Source: a candidate division KSB1 bacterium (lineage in GTDB: Bacteria > Zhuqueibacterota > Zhuqueibacteria > Residuimicrobiales > Krinioviventaceae). From it: a stretch of 64,000 bases of DNA. Positions 10,804 through 21,391 of this stretch are shown here, piece after piece; position 1 is the first letter of the stretch, and the number at the start of each line of letters is the position of its first letter. The notes under the pieces were generated by a model. It saw only the letters and a list, made by a program, of their open reading frames with translations, searched no databases and was not told where the DNA came from. The DNA lies in NCBI GenBank assembly GCA_034521575.1, contig JAXHMJ010000005.1, positions 186,001-250,000 of the forward strand. The letters are read 5' to 3'. Position numbers and translations under genes: made by a program.

Positions 10804-11226
10804 ATGAAAAATCTAATTCCCTGTATATTTATTTTGATTTTGTTTTTATCAAGCTGCAGAATTCCCGATCAACCGGAAAACACACTGCATCTGAATGAAG
10901 ACCTGTCACTTGATTTCAATGAAAAACTGGAACATCACCAATTGAGCATTTCAATATCGTTCGACTCTCTGTTAAGCGATTCCAGATGTCCGATCGGTGC
11001 AATGTGTGTCTGGGCCGGAAATGCTGAACTTTTGTTTACATTGAGGGAAAATAACTGCACCCACAAATTAAATCTGAATACAAATCCGCACTCTCAACAG
11101 GATACAACAACGAACGCCTATAGGGTAAAACTGATTGATGTTCAACCGTATCCACATGTAGACAGCACCTTTAGTGAGAACGATTATACTGCTCTCATCC
11201 GAATAAACCGGCAAGAGCCCCAATGA
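10804..11226 (+). CDS. Small lipoprotein with paired-Cys DSRCP/CVWAGNA motif
   Basis: From the ATG at 10804 the 140-residue protein has a type II signal peptide (hydrophobic stretch then LSSC lipobox near residue 16), so it should be an envelope lipoprotein. The body contains DSRCP followed by MCVWAGNAEL near residues 60-77. This two-cysteine motif is found in many small uncharacterised bacterial lipoproteins, and the cysteines may form a disulphide. No enzymatic function is known to me. The gene is isolated between the BioY gene and the promoter/operator region. An upstream in-frame ATG at 10744 would place 20 polar residues before the signal sequence, so I prefer 10804. Confidence 0.7.
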   Translation: MKNLIPCIFILILFLSSCRIPDQPENTLHLNEDLSLDFNEKLEHHQLSISISFDSLLSDSRCPIGAMCVWAGNAELLFTLRENNCTHKLNLNTNPHSQQDTTTNAYRVKLIDVQPYPHVDSTFSENDYTALIRINRQEPQ

Positions 11227-11351
11227 CAGGATAGAAATGCAGGTTTGGATTAATATCACAATGATCCTGCAGGTTTAATTCAATCAAAGCCGTAAAGTGA
11301 TGAGTTATGGTAATTTTTTCATATCATTACCCTTTAATATTATAATTTTTC

Positions 11352-11380
11352 TTGACATTAATCAAAAATATTGTTATGAT
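11352..11380 (+). promoter_or_regulatory. Consensus-like sigma-70 promoter for the TonB-receptor locus
   Basis: TTGACA at 11352-11357 and TATGAT at 11375-11380 are separated by exactly 17 bases. The first operator begins immediately after the -10 box, an arrangement typical of repression. The next large genes downstream are the TonB receptor and its partners, leaving a leader of about 600 nt. Confidence 0.8.
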
Positions 11381-11392
11381 TAAACCGGTTCA
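11381..11392. promoter_or_regulatory. LacI-type operator copy 1
   Basis: The sequence TAAACCGGTTCA shares the CG-centred core AACCGGTT with two further copies downstream. It directly abuts the -10 box of the promoter at 11352-11380, so a bound repressor would block initiation. Confidence 0.7.
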
Positions 11393-11474
11393 GTGTTTAT
11401 TTAAAGAGTTCAATTAAAAAATGAAAACATATGATTTCAATTAATTTTAATGCGGATTTTATCGAGCTTACAAA

Positions 11475-11486
11475 TAAACCGGTTCA
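11475..11486. promoter_or_regulatory. LacI-type operator copy 2
   Basis: TAAACCGGTTCA is identical to copy 1 and lies 94 bp downstream of it, close to nine helical turns, which would suit DNA looping. A weaker partial site, AAACCGGATT, follows at 11508-11517. Confidence 0.65.
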
Positions 11487-11562
11487 CCTCATTCAAAAAG
11501 GCCGAACAAACCGGATTACATGCCAATAAGTTAAGTGCAATCTGATTTGTTGTGCTGAAAGG

Positions 11563-11574
11563 TGAACCGGTTCA
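11563..11574. promoter_or_regulatory. LacI-type operator copy 3, perfect palindrome
   Basis: TGAACCGGTTCA is a perfect 12-bp palindrome and the best of the three copies, 88 bp after copy 2. The array spans 194 bp in all. Confidence 0.7.
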
Positions 11575-11649
11575 GAAGCACAACATAGAATTTGGCTGCG
11601 GAACTGAACAGTAAACTGAATCATATTTAAAATTTGAAGAGGAAGCGAA

Positions 11650-11880
11650 ATGCCACAACAGACAACACTTCAAATGAAACAGCAGACCTCGATGACGACC
11701 AACAGCCTCTTCTTTTTGAAATATAGCAGACCTTTGTATAACATCCATTCAGACCATCTTTTCAGCAGCTGTTCACCGTTTATAGAAAATCAGTTGAGTC
11801 ACACGGATTTTTCCGTTTATGCTCTCATTGGTTCTTTTCCATATTTAGCAAATCAGATGCGTGAGAATGAGATTTTATAA
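11650..11880 (+). CDS. Possible 76-residue leader ORF, unrecognised
   Basis: An ATG at 11650 follows GAGGAAG at a suitable distance and opens a 76-codon frame rich in Ser, Gln and Thr, with no domain I recognise. It sits in the long leader between the operator array and the TonB receptor. It could be a small leader peptide or a chance frame. No membrane segment or signal sequence is evident. Confidence 0.25.
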   Translation: MPQQTTLQMKQQTSMTTNSLFFLKYSRPLYNIHSDHLFSSCSPFIENQLSHTDFSVYALIGSFPYLANQMRENEIL

Positions 11881-11979
11881 TGCAAAATAGAAATTTCAGA
11901 CTGATCAAGGACTAATTCAATACGAATATTAACCCAAATAATTCATTTGGTCAGATTAACAAACAAAAGGGTAAAATTT

Positions 11980-14900
11980 ATGAAAACGTTGAGAGAATAT
12001 TGGATGAACGTTGCTAAAGCTGTGATGCAGGCTTTTAAAGATGATCGCAGATATGAGCAGACAAGCGCTTTTCGTTGCGGGATTGGTGTTCCTGTTGACG
12101 AGCCAGTCTCTTATGGCAAGAGCCACAATCAAGGGACAAATATTTGATGAAAACACGAACAATCCGCTACCGGCCGCTAACGTCACCATTCAGAACACCA
12201 GTATTGGCGCGGCAGCAAACCTGGATGGTGAATACACCATTCCCAATGTCCCTCCCGGTACATATACGCTGGTCGTTTCTTATATCGGGTATGTCAGAAC
12301 CTCGGAAGAAGTCAAGGTTCCGGGCAGCGGCACTGTTTATAAGGATTTCACATTGATACCCGCAGCACTCGAAGGCGAGGAAGTTGTGGTCACCGCCCAG
12401 GCAGCCGGGCAGCAACAGGCGATCAATCAGCAGCTGACTTCGGACAAAATTGTCAATATAGTGTCCGAATCAAAAATCCAGGAGCTGCCGGATTTCAACG
12501 CGGCTGCAGCGATCAGCCGGTTACCCGGTGTGTCGTCAACGCAAAGCTCGGGCGAAGCCAACAAAGTCGTGATCCGCGGACTTTCGCCCAAATACAATGC
12601 CATCGAGATTGACGGAGTTCAGCTCTCTTCTACCGGAAGTTCAAATATTGGTTTGACTTCTGACCCCTATGTGTACACCGCGGGTGTCAGTAATGACCGC
12701 AGTGTCGATCTCACCATGGTCTCTCCCTATATGATCAGAACCATCGCTGTATACAAATCACTGACACCGGACATGAATGCCAATTCCATCGGCGGTACGG
12801 TGAATATGGAGCTTAGAGAAGCCCCTTCGAAATTTCACTGGAATGCGTTATGGCAGCAGGGATATACCGCAAAAAGCAATGACATTGGAAACTATCGTGC
12901 TGTTGTTTCGGGAAGCAACCGTTTCTTCGATGATAAACTGGGTATCTATGCACTGATCAATGCCGAATCTTATGACCGGAATTCCGATAATATGAACGCC
13001 AGTTACGGCATCGCCGGCGAAGAAGTGGAGATCGATCCGGAAACCGGGTATCGGCCGGTCAAAGTCAATTCTGTCACATTTAATCGGCATATGGAAACCA
13101 GGAAGCGTTACGGCGCCAATCTAATTATGGATTACAAACTCAACAACGGGTCCATCAAATTTGTCAATATGTTAGCGAGAATCAATAAAGATTTCAACGA
13201 ATACAGACAGACCATCAATTATAACGGTGGACGCATGGACTGGCAAAACCGCAAGGGCGAAAATACCATTGATCAGCAGATGCATTCTCTGAAAATGGAT
13301 TATGATTTTTCCTTTATGACTGTGGATTTATCAGCCAACTATACCGCTTCCAGAAACCTGACAGATGATCTGCCTGTCATTAATTTCAACCAAACCGATG
13401 CGCTGCAGAGCGGAGTTCCACGAAACAATAAAGTACCTGAAAATCTCACATATTTGCTCACGGAATACAAGGGAGACAGCGCGGTTGTGCTGAGAAGCGG
13501 AAATTTGTTTACCAATGATTATAATGAAAACAAATTTTCCTATAAAGCCAATTTCGAGATGCCCTTTAATTTAGGCAATATGGCAAGCGGTTTCTTTAAA
13601 TTCGGCGGTGAAATGCACAATCAAACCAATACGACCGATCAGGAGACTCCTTATCTCGGTTTTAATGGAAGCGCAACGAGCGACGAAGATGATATTCAAT
13701 CCAACCTGATGCGGACTATACAGGAAAAATATGGAATCTCAACGAATAAAATGGGCGAACTGACGGGAGAAACATTTTTGTCTTCTGATAACGATATTTT
13801 TGATCCGTTTCTTAACGACAAGTATGGCGACATCTATTACGCGGCCAATCCCGACAAGCTGATTGACGTATTGAATTATATTATCGGCAATCCGGAATTT
13901 GACGCTTCTAATCGTCAGGTTAGTTCAGGCGCCCAGGGGGGCTGGTATGACGGTCCCTTTCAGCAATTGACCAATGATTATGAATACAATGAAGACTATT
14001 ACGCCGCCTATGCCATGTCGAAAATCAATTTTTGGGATTTCATGATGGTCGGCGGTGCGCGCTACGAAAGAGCGGAATTTGATTATTTTGCCTACAACGC
14101 CCGGGACATGAGAAATGCCCAGGCGCAGAAAATGTACGATACCACTGCCGTGGAATCCAACGAGTTTCTGCTGCCCATGGTGCAAGCCAAATACACTCCC
14201 GCCGACTGGATGGATATACGCTATTCTTATACCCATACACTCGCCAGACCTGACTACCATCTGTTGACCCCCAAGTTCACGATCACCCAGGGTAACTCGA
14301 TACATACAGGTAATCCCGAACTCAAGCCCGCCCGGGCATACAACCATGATCTCGGCATTTCATTTCACAGCAACAAATTAGGCCTTTTTACCATAGGTGG
14401 TTTTTATAAAACGATCGAAAACTTTGTCTATACGGCTAACTATCAACTAAATCTTGCTGACAAAGCAGGGATTGACACACTGGCAAATTATCAGATCATC
14501 CGTGATGGACAGCCGGTTGTCACACCAACCATTAATCCGACAAGCGGAAATGCAACTTCCAGTGTTTACAGACCCTTTAATAACCCTTTTGATGCCAAAG
14601 TCAAGGGTTTGGAATTCGACTTTCAGCACAATTTTTGGTACCTTCCGCAACCATTGAAAAACGTGGTGATGGGTGTGAACTATGCGCGGATTTGGTCTGA
14701 AACCCGGTATCCGTTCTATGATGTTGATTCAAGAATTGAAGGTGAGGGCAGACAGGCCAAGAGAGAATTTTTCCTGATCGACAGTTCATCGGCTGGACGT
14801 TTGATCGATCAGCCCAACCATGTTCTCAACGGATACCTGGGATACGATTACAAAGGCTTTTCATCCAGATTATCGGTTACCTTCCAGGATAATGCGGCAA

Positions 14901-15127
14901 GGAACACCGGAGGTCGATATCCGGAAAATGACAGTTATACAACGGAATACTTTCGCCTGGATTTTTCAGCCCGTCAACAGCTTCCGCTGTATAACAGTGA
15001 ACTGTTTCTGGATATCAGCAACCTGAACAGTGCCAATACCCAGTGGGTTCAGGAATCAACCGGCGGATTTATGGGTGTTGAGAACTATGGATTAACAGCC
15101 AATCTTGGAATTCGTATCAGGTATTAA
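11980..15127 (+). CDS. TonB-dependent outer-membrane receptor with carboxypeptidase-regulatory N-domain
   Basis: The restored product is 1048 residues. After an N-terminal extension (MKTLREYWMNVAKAV) and a hydrophobic signal segment comes a carboxypeptidase-regulatory-like domain (GQIFDENTNNPLPAANV, about residues 50-130). A plug domain follows (SKIQELPDFNAAAAISRLPGV and VVIRGLSPKYN), then a large beta-barrel ending in the aromatic strand NLGIRIRY. Such proteins import sugars or siderophores across the outer membrane. No SusD partner gene follows. The first 19 codons are one frame off; removing one A from AAA at 12037-12039 joins MQAFK to MIADMSRQALFVAG. If that is not an error, translation starts at the ATG at 12041. 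The operator array upstream and the exported proteins downstream point to carbohydrate uptake. Confidence 0.9.
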
Positions 15128-15174
15128 TATAATACAGCAAATAAACAAACATTCTAAACAACAAGGAGAAAAAT

Positions 15175-17014
15175 ATGAAAAAGTTAGGGTTACTGGTCAT
15201 CATGATGTTACTTTTGAGCAGTGTATTATACGCTCAAAAAGACACGGTGTACGTTAAAGGCTATTATGAATCCGGTTTCGTTTATGGTACTTTGAACGAT
15301 GCCATTGATTCCGTATTGGCCGAAGGCGACATCAACAATACGGTGTTCAAGCTGACGCCGTACGAACAATATGTTCTGAGTAAGACTATTTACATGGACA
15401 AAGGTCAAAACCTTGAGATCGTTGCGCCGAAGCCGCTCAGAGCCGGAGACGCGGATGCTGAAACTGTACAAAATTCTGCACCGCCGCAAATCCTCTGGAC
15501 TGAAGAAGAGATAGACCGGGAATACATGATCCAGACCTATGGTGATCTCACACTGAAGAACATCTGGGTGCGGCATTCCGATACACAGGGCAGTAAAATG
15601 ACGGCTTCCATTGTCATTGAAAATCAGGAAGAAGCCAATGATCCTGAACTCGGTCATTTTGACGGCTGCCTGTTCGATTATTTCCAAATTGGAGCCGAAG
15701 CCGGCGGCGCAATCACGGTCAAAGCCGATCATTTTGAAGGCACATTTACAAACTGTTACTTTAGAAACGGCAATGATCCCCACTTTCAGTATTACGGACG
15801 CGCCGTATCATTTCCTTATCAGAGTTCGGGCTGGCATTATGACAAACTGTTTTTCGAAAACTGTACCTTTACTAATCTGAGCCGGATTATCATGCAGGAA
15901 GGCAACGAGTACGGCAGCAACATTCATCTCAATCACTGTACGCTGCTGAATTCGATTGAATGGGTCTGGCAGTCCGCGGGCTGGTTGGAAACCGCTTCGA
16001 TCACCAATTCTATCTTTGTCAATCCCAAAATTAATGGGATACAGAGCGGTTGATGTATGCGGTGAAGACCAGGATTTTGATGATTTTCAAGACGGATTGT
16101 GTGATCCTCCGGGCGGCGGTCTGATCAACGGTATCACAGAAGTCGATTCGTTTGCGTTTCAAGTTCCGTTCACCGATCAGGACCGACAACTGTTCATCGG
16201 GAATAACGCCTATATGATACAGGACTGGATGCTGGACTGGTACGTAAATTGCCCCTGGTGCAAAGAGCAGCATCAATCCAGAGAAGATATCATGATGCGT
16301 CAGCCATCTCCCATGCTGGGTCAAGATGCCATCGATTTTATCGACTCAACTGACACTGAAGGCAACAAGGTATTCGAAACCTTGAACGTCGACTGGGCGA
16401 CCATATACGAAGAAGACCCTGATTTCATTGTACCGGCTACCAACAAAGATACCCTGAAAACCTTTATAGAATACAAATGGAGCACCAATGCCGATGTTGA
16501 CTGGTCTTACAAACCGGCACCTGCCTTTAATCAGGAATGGCCGTTGCCGGAAGACCTGGCCTACAATAATGCAACCTATCAAACGGCGGCCATAGGCGGT
16601 TTTCCTCTGGGTGATCTGAACTGGTTCCCGGATCAATTGGCAGACTGGGAAGCCCAACGGGATGCCGAGTGGGAAACCATCAATAACTGGCTTGAATATG
16701 GAAGCCCTGAAGGACCGAACCGTGTTGAAATGCTGGATGCTGCCAGACCTCGGGATTATAAACTGGGTCAAAATTATCCAAATCCATTCAATCCTGTGAC
16801 AAGAATAAAGTATTCTATTCCAAAAGCAGGATATGTATCACTGAAGGTGTATAACAATATCGGGCAGCAAGTGGCGACTTTATATGAGGGCAACCAGATC
16901 GCCGGACAATATATCGCAACCTTTGACGGTTCCGATTTAAGCAGCGGTATCTATTTTTACACACTGCAGTCAGACAATATTTCTCTGACCAAAAAGCTGA
17001 TTCTGATGAAATAA
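15175..17014 (+). CDS. Exported beta-helix protein with C-terminal sorting domain, one frameshift
   Basis: The restored product is 612 residues. It has a signal peptide (ending VLYAQ), a right-handed beta-helix region (about residues 25-300) with repeated NCxF turns such as FDGCLFDY, FTNCYFRNG and FENCTFTN, then a WD-rich segment and a Por/type IX-like C-terminal domain (QNYPNPFNP, then a GIYFYTL strand, ending KKLILMK). Similar beta-helix proteins include polysaccharide lyases and binding proteins, but I see no lyase active-site signature. The frame breaks near 16036-16038; taking one G from GGG turns NPKING into NGYRAVDV and restores the rest. It lies 48 bp behind the TonB receptor with an AAGGAG site and is probably co-transcribed. 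A role in surface polysaccharide binding or cleavage is an inference. Confidence 0.8.
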
Positions 17015-17028
17015 TATTATTTTTAAAC

Positions 17029-17060
17029 CTGGCCTGCCCTGTTTATACAGGACAGGTCAG
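17029..17060 (+). terminator. Hairpin between beta-helix and repeat-protein genes
   Basis: A 13-position stem with one mismatch and one wobble (CTGGCCTG.CCTG at 17029-17041 with CAGG.CAGGTCAG at 17048-17060) has a six-base loop. Only TTAATT follows, so it is a weak terminator or an mRNA-stabilising hairpin that lets the two genes be expressed at different levels. Confidence 0.5.
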
Positions 17061-17176
17061 TTAATTCCAATAGACTTTTCCATTATCCAGTTCACTTGAC
17101 AAAGGAGGTGAGCCAAACCATCGACACAAAAAAGCGGTTTCTAATTCATTAAACTTTATTATGGAGGAGAACAATT

Positions 17177-20100
17177 ATGCGTAAAATCTTACATGCTTTT
17201 CTGGCGTTTGTGATTGTGATCGGTTTGGGAACAATCCAGGCGCAGACTCTTGATTTTGAGGATCAAAACATCGGAGACACCTTCGGTGCTATTGGCTGGG
17301 GTGAAGGTGACCTGGTAGCCGAAGTCGCTGATGACCCGCTTGCAGCCGGAAACAATGTTCTAAAATGCACAGTCAATAACTACAATGCAGCCCCTGTCCT
17401 CGAGGTCACCCTCCCGGCAGGCAAAACTCTGGCTGATTATTCAACCTTTGCATTCAAGGGTTACTTTGCTCAAGGTGATGTCGGCTGGAAGGATATCGTT
17501 GTAGAAGCCAATCAAACCATGCCGGCAGGCTCCGGATGTCAGGGCATACCAGAATGAATTGGATATTCAACTCGGTTCCTGGAATCGGGCCATGGGCGGT
17601 TCCGCTGCCTGGGAAAATATAACCATTGACATCACCAATAACTCTGACTTGTCCGGAACCATTTATCTTTCGTTCGGAATCAACTGCTCCGGTACCGGTG
17701 ACGTTGGAGGTTCCGGTGTTACCACCATCTGGTATGCTGATGATATTGAACTGGTAGCCCCCGCGGGCGGCAAGGTTTCTGACTGGGGAATAACTGACCG
17801 CGGTGACGGCTGGCCGATCCTGAATACCGAAGAAACACCGGCCGGAAATGGCTCGATCGGCAGCGATGAACCGCTGACTGCCTGGGCAACGCTGCGCGGA
17901 AGTTTTGGCGAAGCGCTCGAAGCGACAACAGAGCAAGCCTTTGTCGTTCAGGGACAGCTTGAATATGCCGGCGCAGGCACCAATGACAGTTATGTCGGAC
18001 TTCGCTATGCATTGACCCTGCAGGCGGATACGTTAAAAAATCCTGATGAAGGTACGCTTGAAAACCAGTATTCCGACTCGGCAAAATGGGTCGGCGGCGG
18101 CGTTCATTACGGGTACGAGTTCACTCCGCAATCCGGCACCACAGTGATGGCAAACGGCGCCGGCGGCGCCGGCACCACCTGGATTGTGAACGGCGGCAGC
18201 GGCTGGAACAGCACCTGGAGCAATAACGGCTATCCGATTGCAGCAGTCGAACCGGCTCCGCGTCGCGCCTCGATTGAAGAAGGCGTTTATGACTGGGCGA
18301 TTTCGGTACAGCCTTTGGGCGACGGCACTAACGAAATTCGCTGGTATATGATGCATGAGGATGAAACCTACTGGTTCGGTGGAACAACCATTGATACCGC
18401 TCAGGTCGCTACCAAATTTAACGGCGTTGCGTTTGGTATCGGCGATGATTTGCCCCCCGAGTTGACAGAATTCAAACTGATGGATGTGACCTATAGACTG
18501 GGCGATCCGATTAAAGTACCGGAAGCGCCGTTTAGTTCATTCTACGTTGCAGACTGGGGCGCCGCTGGATATGAAGGCTGGCCGATTCTAAACGATTCAA
18601 CCACACTTGACGGCAATGCCGGTATGGGTGCTGACGGACCTCCCGACGGTTGGGCGTCTCTGCGCGGCAGTTTTGGCACTGACGTTAAAGCAACCACAGA
18701 AGAAGCCATTATTGTGGAAGGTAAAATTGAATGGGTTGGCGGCGACTGCGGTGACAGCTATATTCCGATCCGTTACGCCTTAACCTTTCAGGCTGATTCA
18801 TTGATGAACCCTGCTGAAGGCACCCTTGAGAATCAATACACCGACTCGGCACGATGGGTCGATGGCGGTAATCATTTCGGTTACAGCTTTATGCCAGTGA
18901 CCGGCGCAGGTACCATGTCAAATGGTGGCGGCGGTGCCGGTACAAACTGGATCATCAACAACGGCAACTGGGTCAGCACCTGGAGCAACAACGGTTATCC
19001 GATTGCTGCAGTAAAACCTGCACCCCGCCTTGCAGAAATCACAGAAGGCGTTTACGAGTTCGCCATTTCAGTTCAACCCTTAGGTAACGGCACCAATGAA
19101 ATCCGCTGGTACCTGGTTGATGAAAATATGGAGAGTTACTGGTATGCCGGTTCTGCCATTGACACAGCCCAGGTAACCACCCAATTCAATGGTGTGGAAT
19201 TTGGTCTGACCGGTGAACATCTGGATGAAATCACCGGCCTGAATGTCATGGACGTAAAGGTTGATAAAGGCGAGCCGATCACGGTTCCGCCGCGCATATT
19301 CCAGTCATTCTATGTTGCGGACTGGGGTCTCACCAACCGCGGTGACGGCTGGCCGATGCTGAATGATTCCACAACTCTTGACGGCAATGCCGGCATGGGC
19401 AGTAATGAACCGCTAACAGCCTGGACGACCATGCGGGAGAATTCGGTACGGTTGTTGAAGCAACAACAGAAGAAGCGATGATTATCACAGGTCAAATGGA
19501 ATATGAAGGCGCCGGCACTGGCGACAGCTATGTCGGACTTCGTTATGCACTGACCCTGCAGGCGGATACGCTCAAAAATCCTTTAGAGGGCACGCTTGAA
19601 AATCAGTACACCGATTCCGCAAAATGGGTTGCGGAAAACGCAGTTCATTACGGCTACGAGTTCACGCCAGTATCCGGTGCTACAGTGATGGCAAACGGCG
19701 CCGGCGGCGGCGGTACCACCTGGATTATCAACGGCGGCGGCGGCTGGAACAGCACCTGGAGCAACAACGGTTATCCGATTGCGGCTGTGGCACCGGCTCC
19801 GCGCCGCGCTTCAATCACCGAAGGTGTCTATGACTGGGCGATTTCAGTTCAGCCGTTAGGCGACGGCACCAATGAAATCCGCTGGTATATGGTTAAAGAA
19901 GATACTTCTTACTGGTTCGGCGGCACAACCATTGATACTGCTCAAGTCACAACCCGATTCAATACCATTAATTTTGGTATCGGTGATGATTTGCCGGCGG
20001 AATTGACGGCATTTAACGTCAGGGATGTCAAAGTAGACCGCGGTGATCCGATCACGGTTCCGGCGCCTCCCTGGGAAGCCTTTTACCTGGCAGACTGGGG

Positions 20101-21109
20101 TTTCATCGGCGATCGTTTCGGCGGCTGGACCTTGACGCCCGGCGAACTGGACGGAAATGTCACCATCTCCGGCGAAGAAGCTCCAAGTGACTGGGCTGCG
20201 GTACGCGGCGGATTCGGTCTTGATGTGATGCCGACCGAAGAAGATGCCCTTGTTATCGAAGGCTCGGTTGAATTTGCAGGCGGCGGTTTTGAAGACTGGA
20301 GCAGTTTTCGCTTTGGCATGTTCTACAGTGACAGCGCCGGGACAATCGACTCGACAGAAACAAACGGCTATGCATGGAATGGCACAGAAGACCATCATTC
20401 CGGTTATCTGTTCCTGCCGCTGAGCGGCGATGCTGCACCTGTCGACTGGCAGGGTATCGGTGAAACAGGCACCTATGGCGCCGTTGTGGATCGGCCCTGG
20501 ATGAGCACAAACGGTGCAAACGACTATGTACTGGGCAGTACAATGCCCGTACCTGCGGGCGCCGTGGCAGGCGCCGGTACCTATAACTTTGAGCTGTCGG
20601 TACAGCCTATAGAAGGCGGTATGGATGTCAGATTCAAACTGGTCAAAGATGACGAATCTTATTTCTTCCAGGATATCGCAACAGATACCCATGATCCGGT
20701 TGCCACTGAAAAATTCAACTGCGTGGCATTCGCCATCAACAATTCTACAACCACAGCTATGAATATCACTGATGTGCGCGTAGATATGGGCGATCCGATC
20801 GAGGTACCTGTCAGTGTTGAATCGGATGAACAAGCCGAGCTGCCTCAGGAATATGCACTGAATCAAAACTATCCAAACCCGTTCAACCCGAGCACGACCA
20901 TTGAATTTGCTTTGCCGAAATCCGGCAAAGTCAACCTCGTGGTGTATGATATCATGGGCAGAACGGTAGCCAATCTGGTTCAGGATAGCATGGAAGCCGG
21001 ACATCATAAAATTACGTTTGATGCCTCCAAATTGACATCCGGTGTCTATTTCTATAAACTGTCAGCAGGCGATTTCACTGAAACCAAGAAATTCATGCTG
21101 CTGAAATAA
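17177..21109 (+). CDS. Giant exported protein of four ~257-residue repeats plus sorting domain; two frameshifts
   Basis: The restored product is 1310 residues. It has a signal peptide (ending TIQAQ), an N-terminal beta-sandwich-like domain beginning LDFEDQNIGDTF (residues 20-190), four tandem repeats starting at DWG near 17781, 18552, 19320 and 20093, and a C-terminal Por/type IX-like domain (NQNYPNPFNPSTT, then FYKLSAG, ending KKFMLLK). Each repeat holds GWPILN, a TLRGSFG segment, LRYALTLQAD and TLENQYTDSAKW stretches, a Gly-rich WSNNGYPIAAV segment and an EGVYDWAISVQPLG segment, and closes with GDPIxVP. The fourth is divergent. I do not recognise the repeat family. The frame breaks near 17542-17544 (one extra base) and 19435-19437 (one missing base), so total length stays a multiple of three. 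GGAGGAG precedes the ATG. A surface carbohydrate-binding or adhesive role is plausible but unproven. Confidence 0.75.
17781..20810 (+). repeat. Four in-frame tandem repeats of about 770 bp
   Basis: Units begin at 17781, 18552, 19320 and 20093, giving periods of 771, 768 and 773 bp. Units 1 and 3 are the most alike even at base level, for example in the TGGAACAGCACCTGGAGCAA stretch. Unit 4 is clearly diverged. This suggests duplication followed by recombination among the first three. Confidence 0.85.
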
Positions 21110-21154
21110 AACAGATCATTTACAGGCTTCCCCGAAATGCCTGTAATCTGTACA

Positions 21155-21193
21155 AACAGCCTGTCCATATGATTTGGACAGGCTGTTTTATTT
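21155..21193 (+). terminator. Rho-independent terminator after the repeat-protein gene
   Basis: A 12-bp perfect stem (AACAGCCTGTCC at 21155-21166 with GGACAGGCTGTT at 21176-21187) with a nine-base loop is followed by TTTATTTA. It ends the TonB-receptor transcript, so the esterase genes downstream form another unit. Confidence 0.85.
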
Positions 21194-21391
21194 ACTATAG
21201 AGAAAAAATATGATCTCATTCATAGATTCAAAAAAATATATAAAAATGCTGCCGGCAACAGAGACAATCAGCCGCCCTGACACGGCAAAATAAAAATACT
21301 TTAGTAAATAGCAGAAAAGGTCTATATATTCAGTTCAATTGACTACCATCTGAAGCAAAAATAAGCTATACATCCTGCCATGGAGAGCCTT

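Noticed and set aside
14601-14789. Small antisense frames within the TonB receptor and other large genes
   Set aside because: They have no ribosome sites or recognisable families and always mirror the coding strand of an established gene.
17535-17560. Programmed ribosomal frameshifting in the long secreted genes
   Set aside because: No slippery heptamer or downstream pseudoknot accompanies the breaks, and the shifts go in both directions at simple G, A, C or T runs across unrelated genes.
19856-21007. A 383-codon open frame on the minus strand
   Set aside because: It lies wholly antisense to the repeat protein, follows its codon pattern, has no ribosome site and reads as low-quality, Cys/His/Arg-rich sequence. 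It is a shadow frame.
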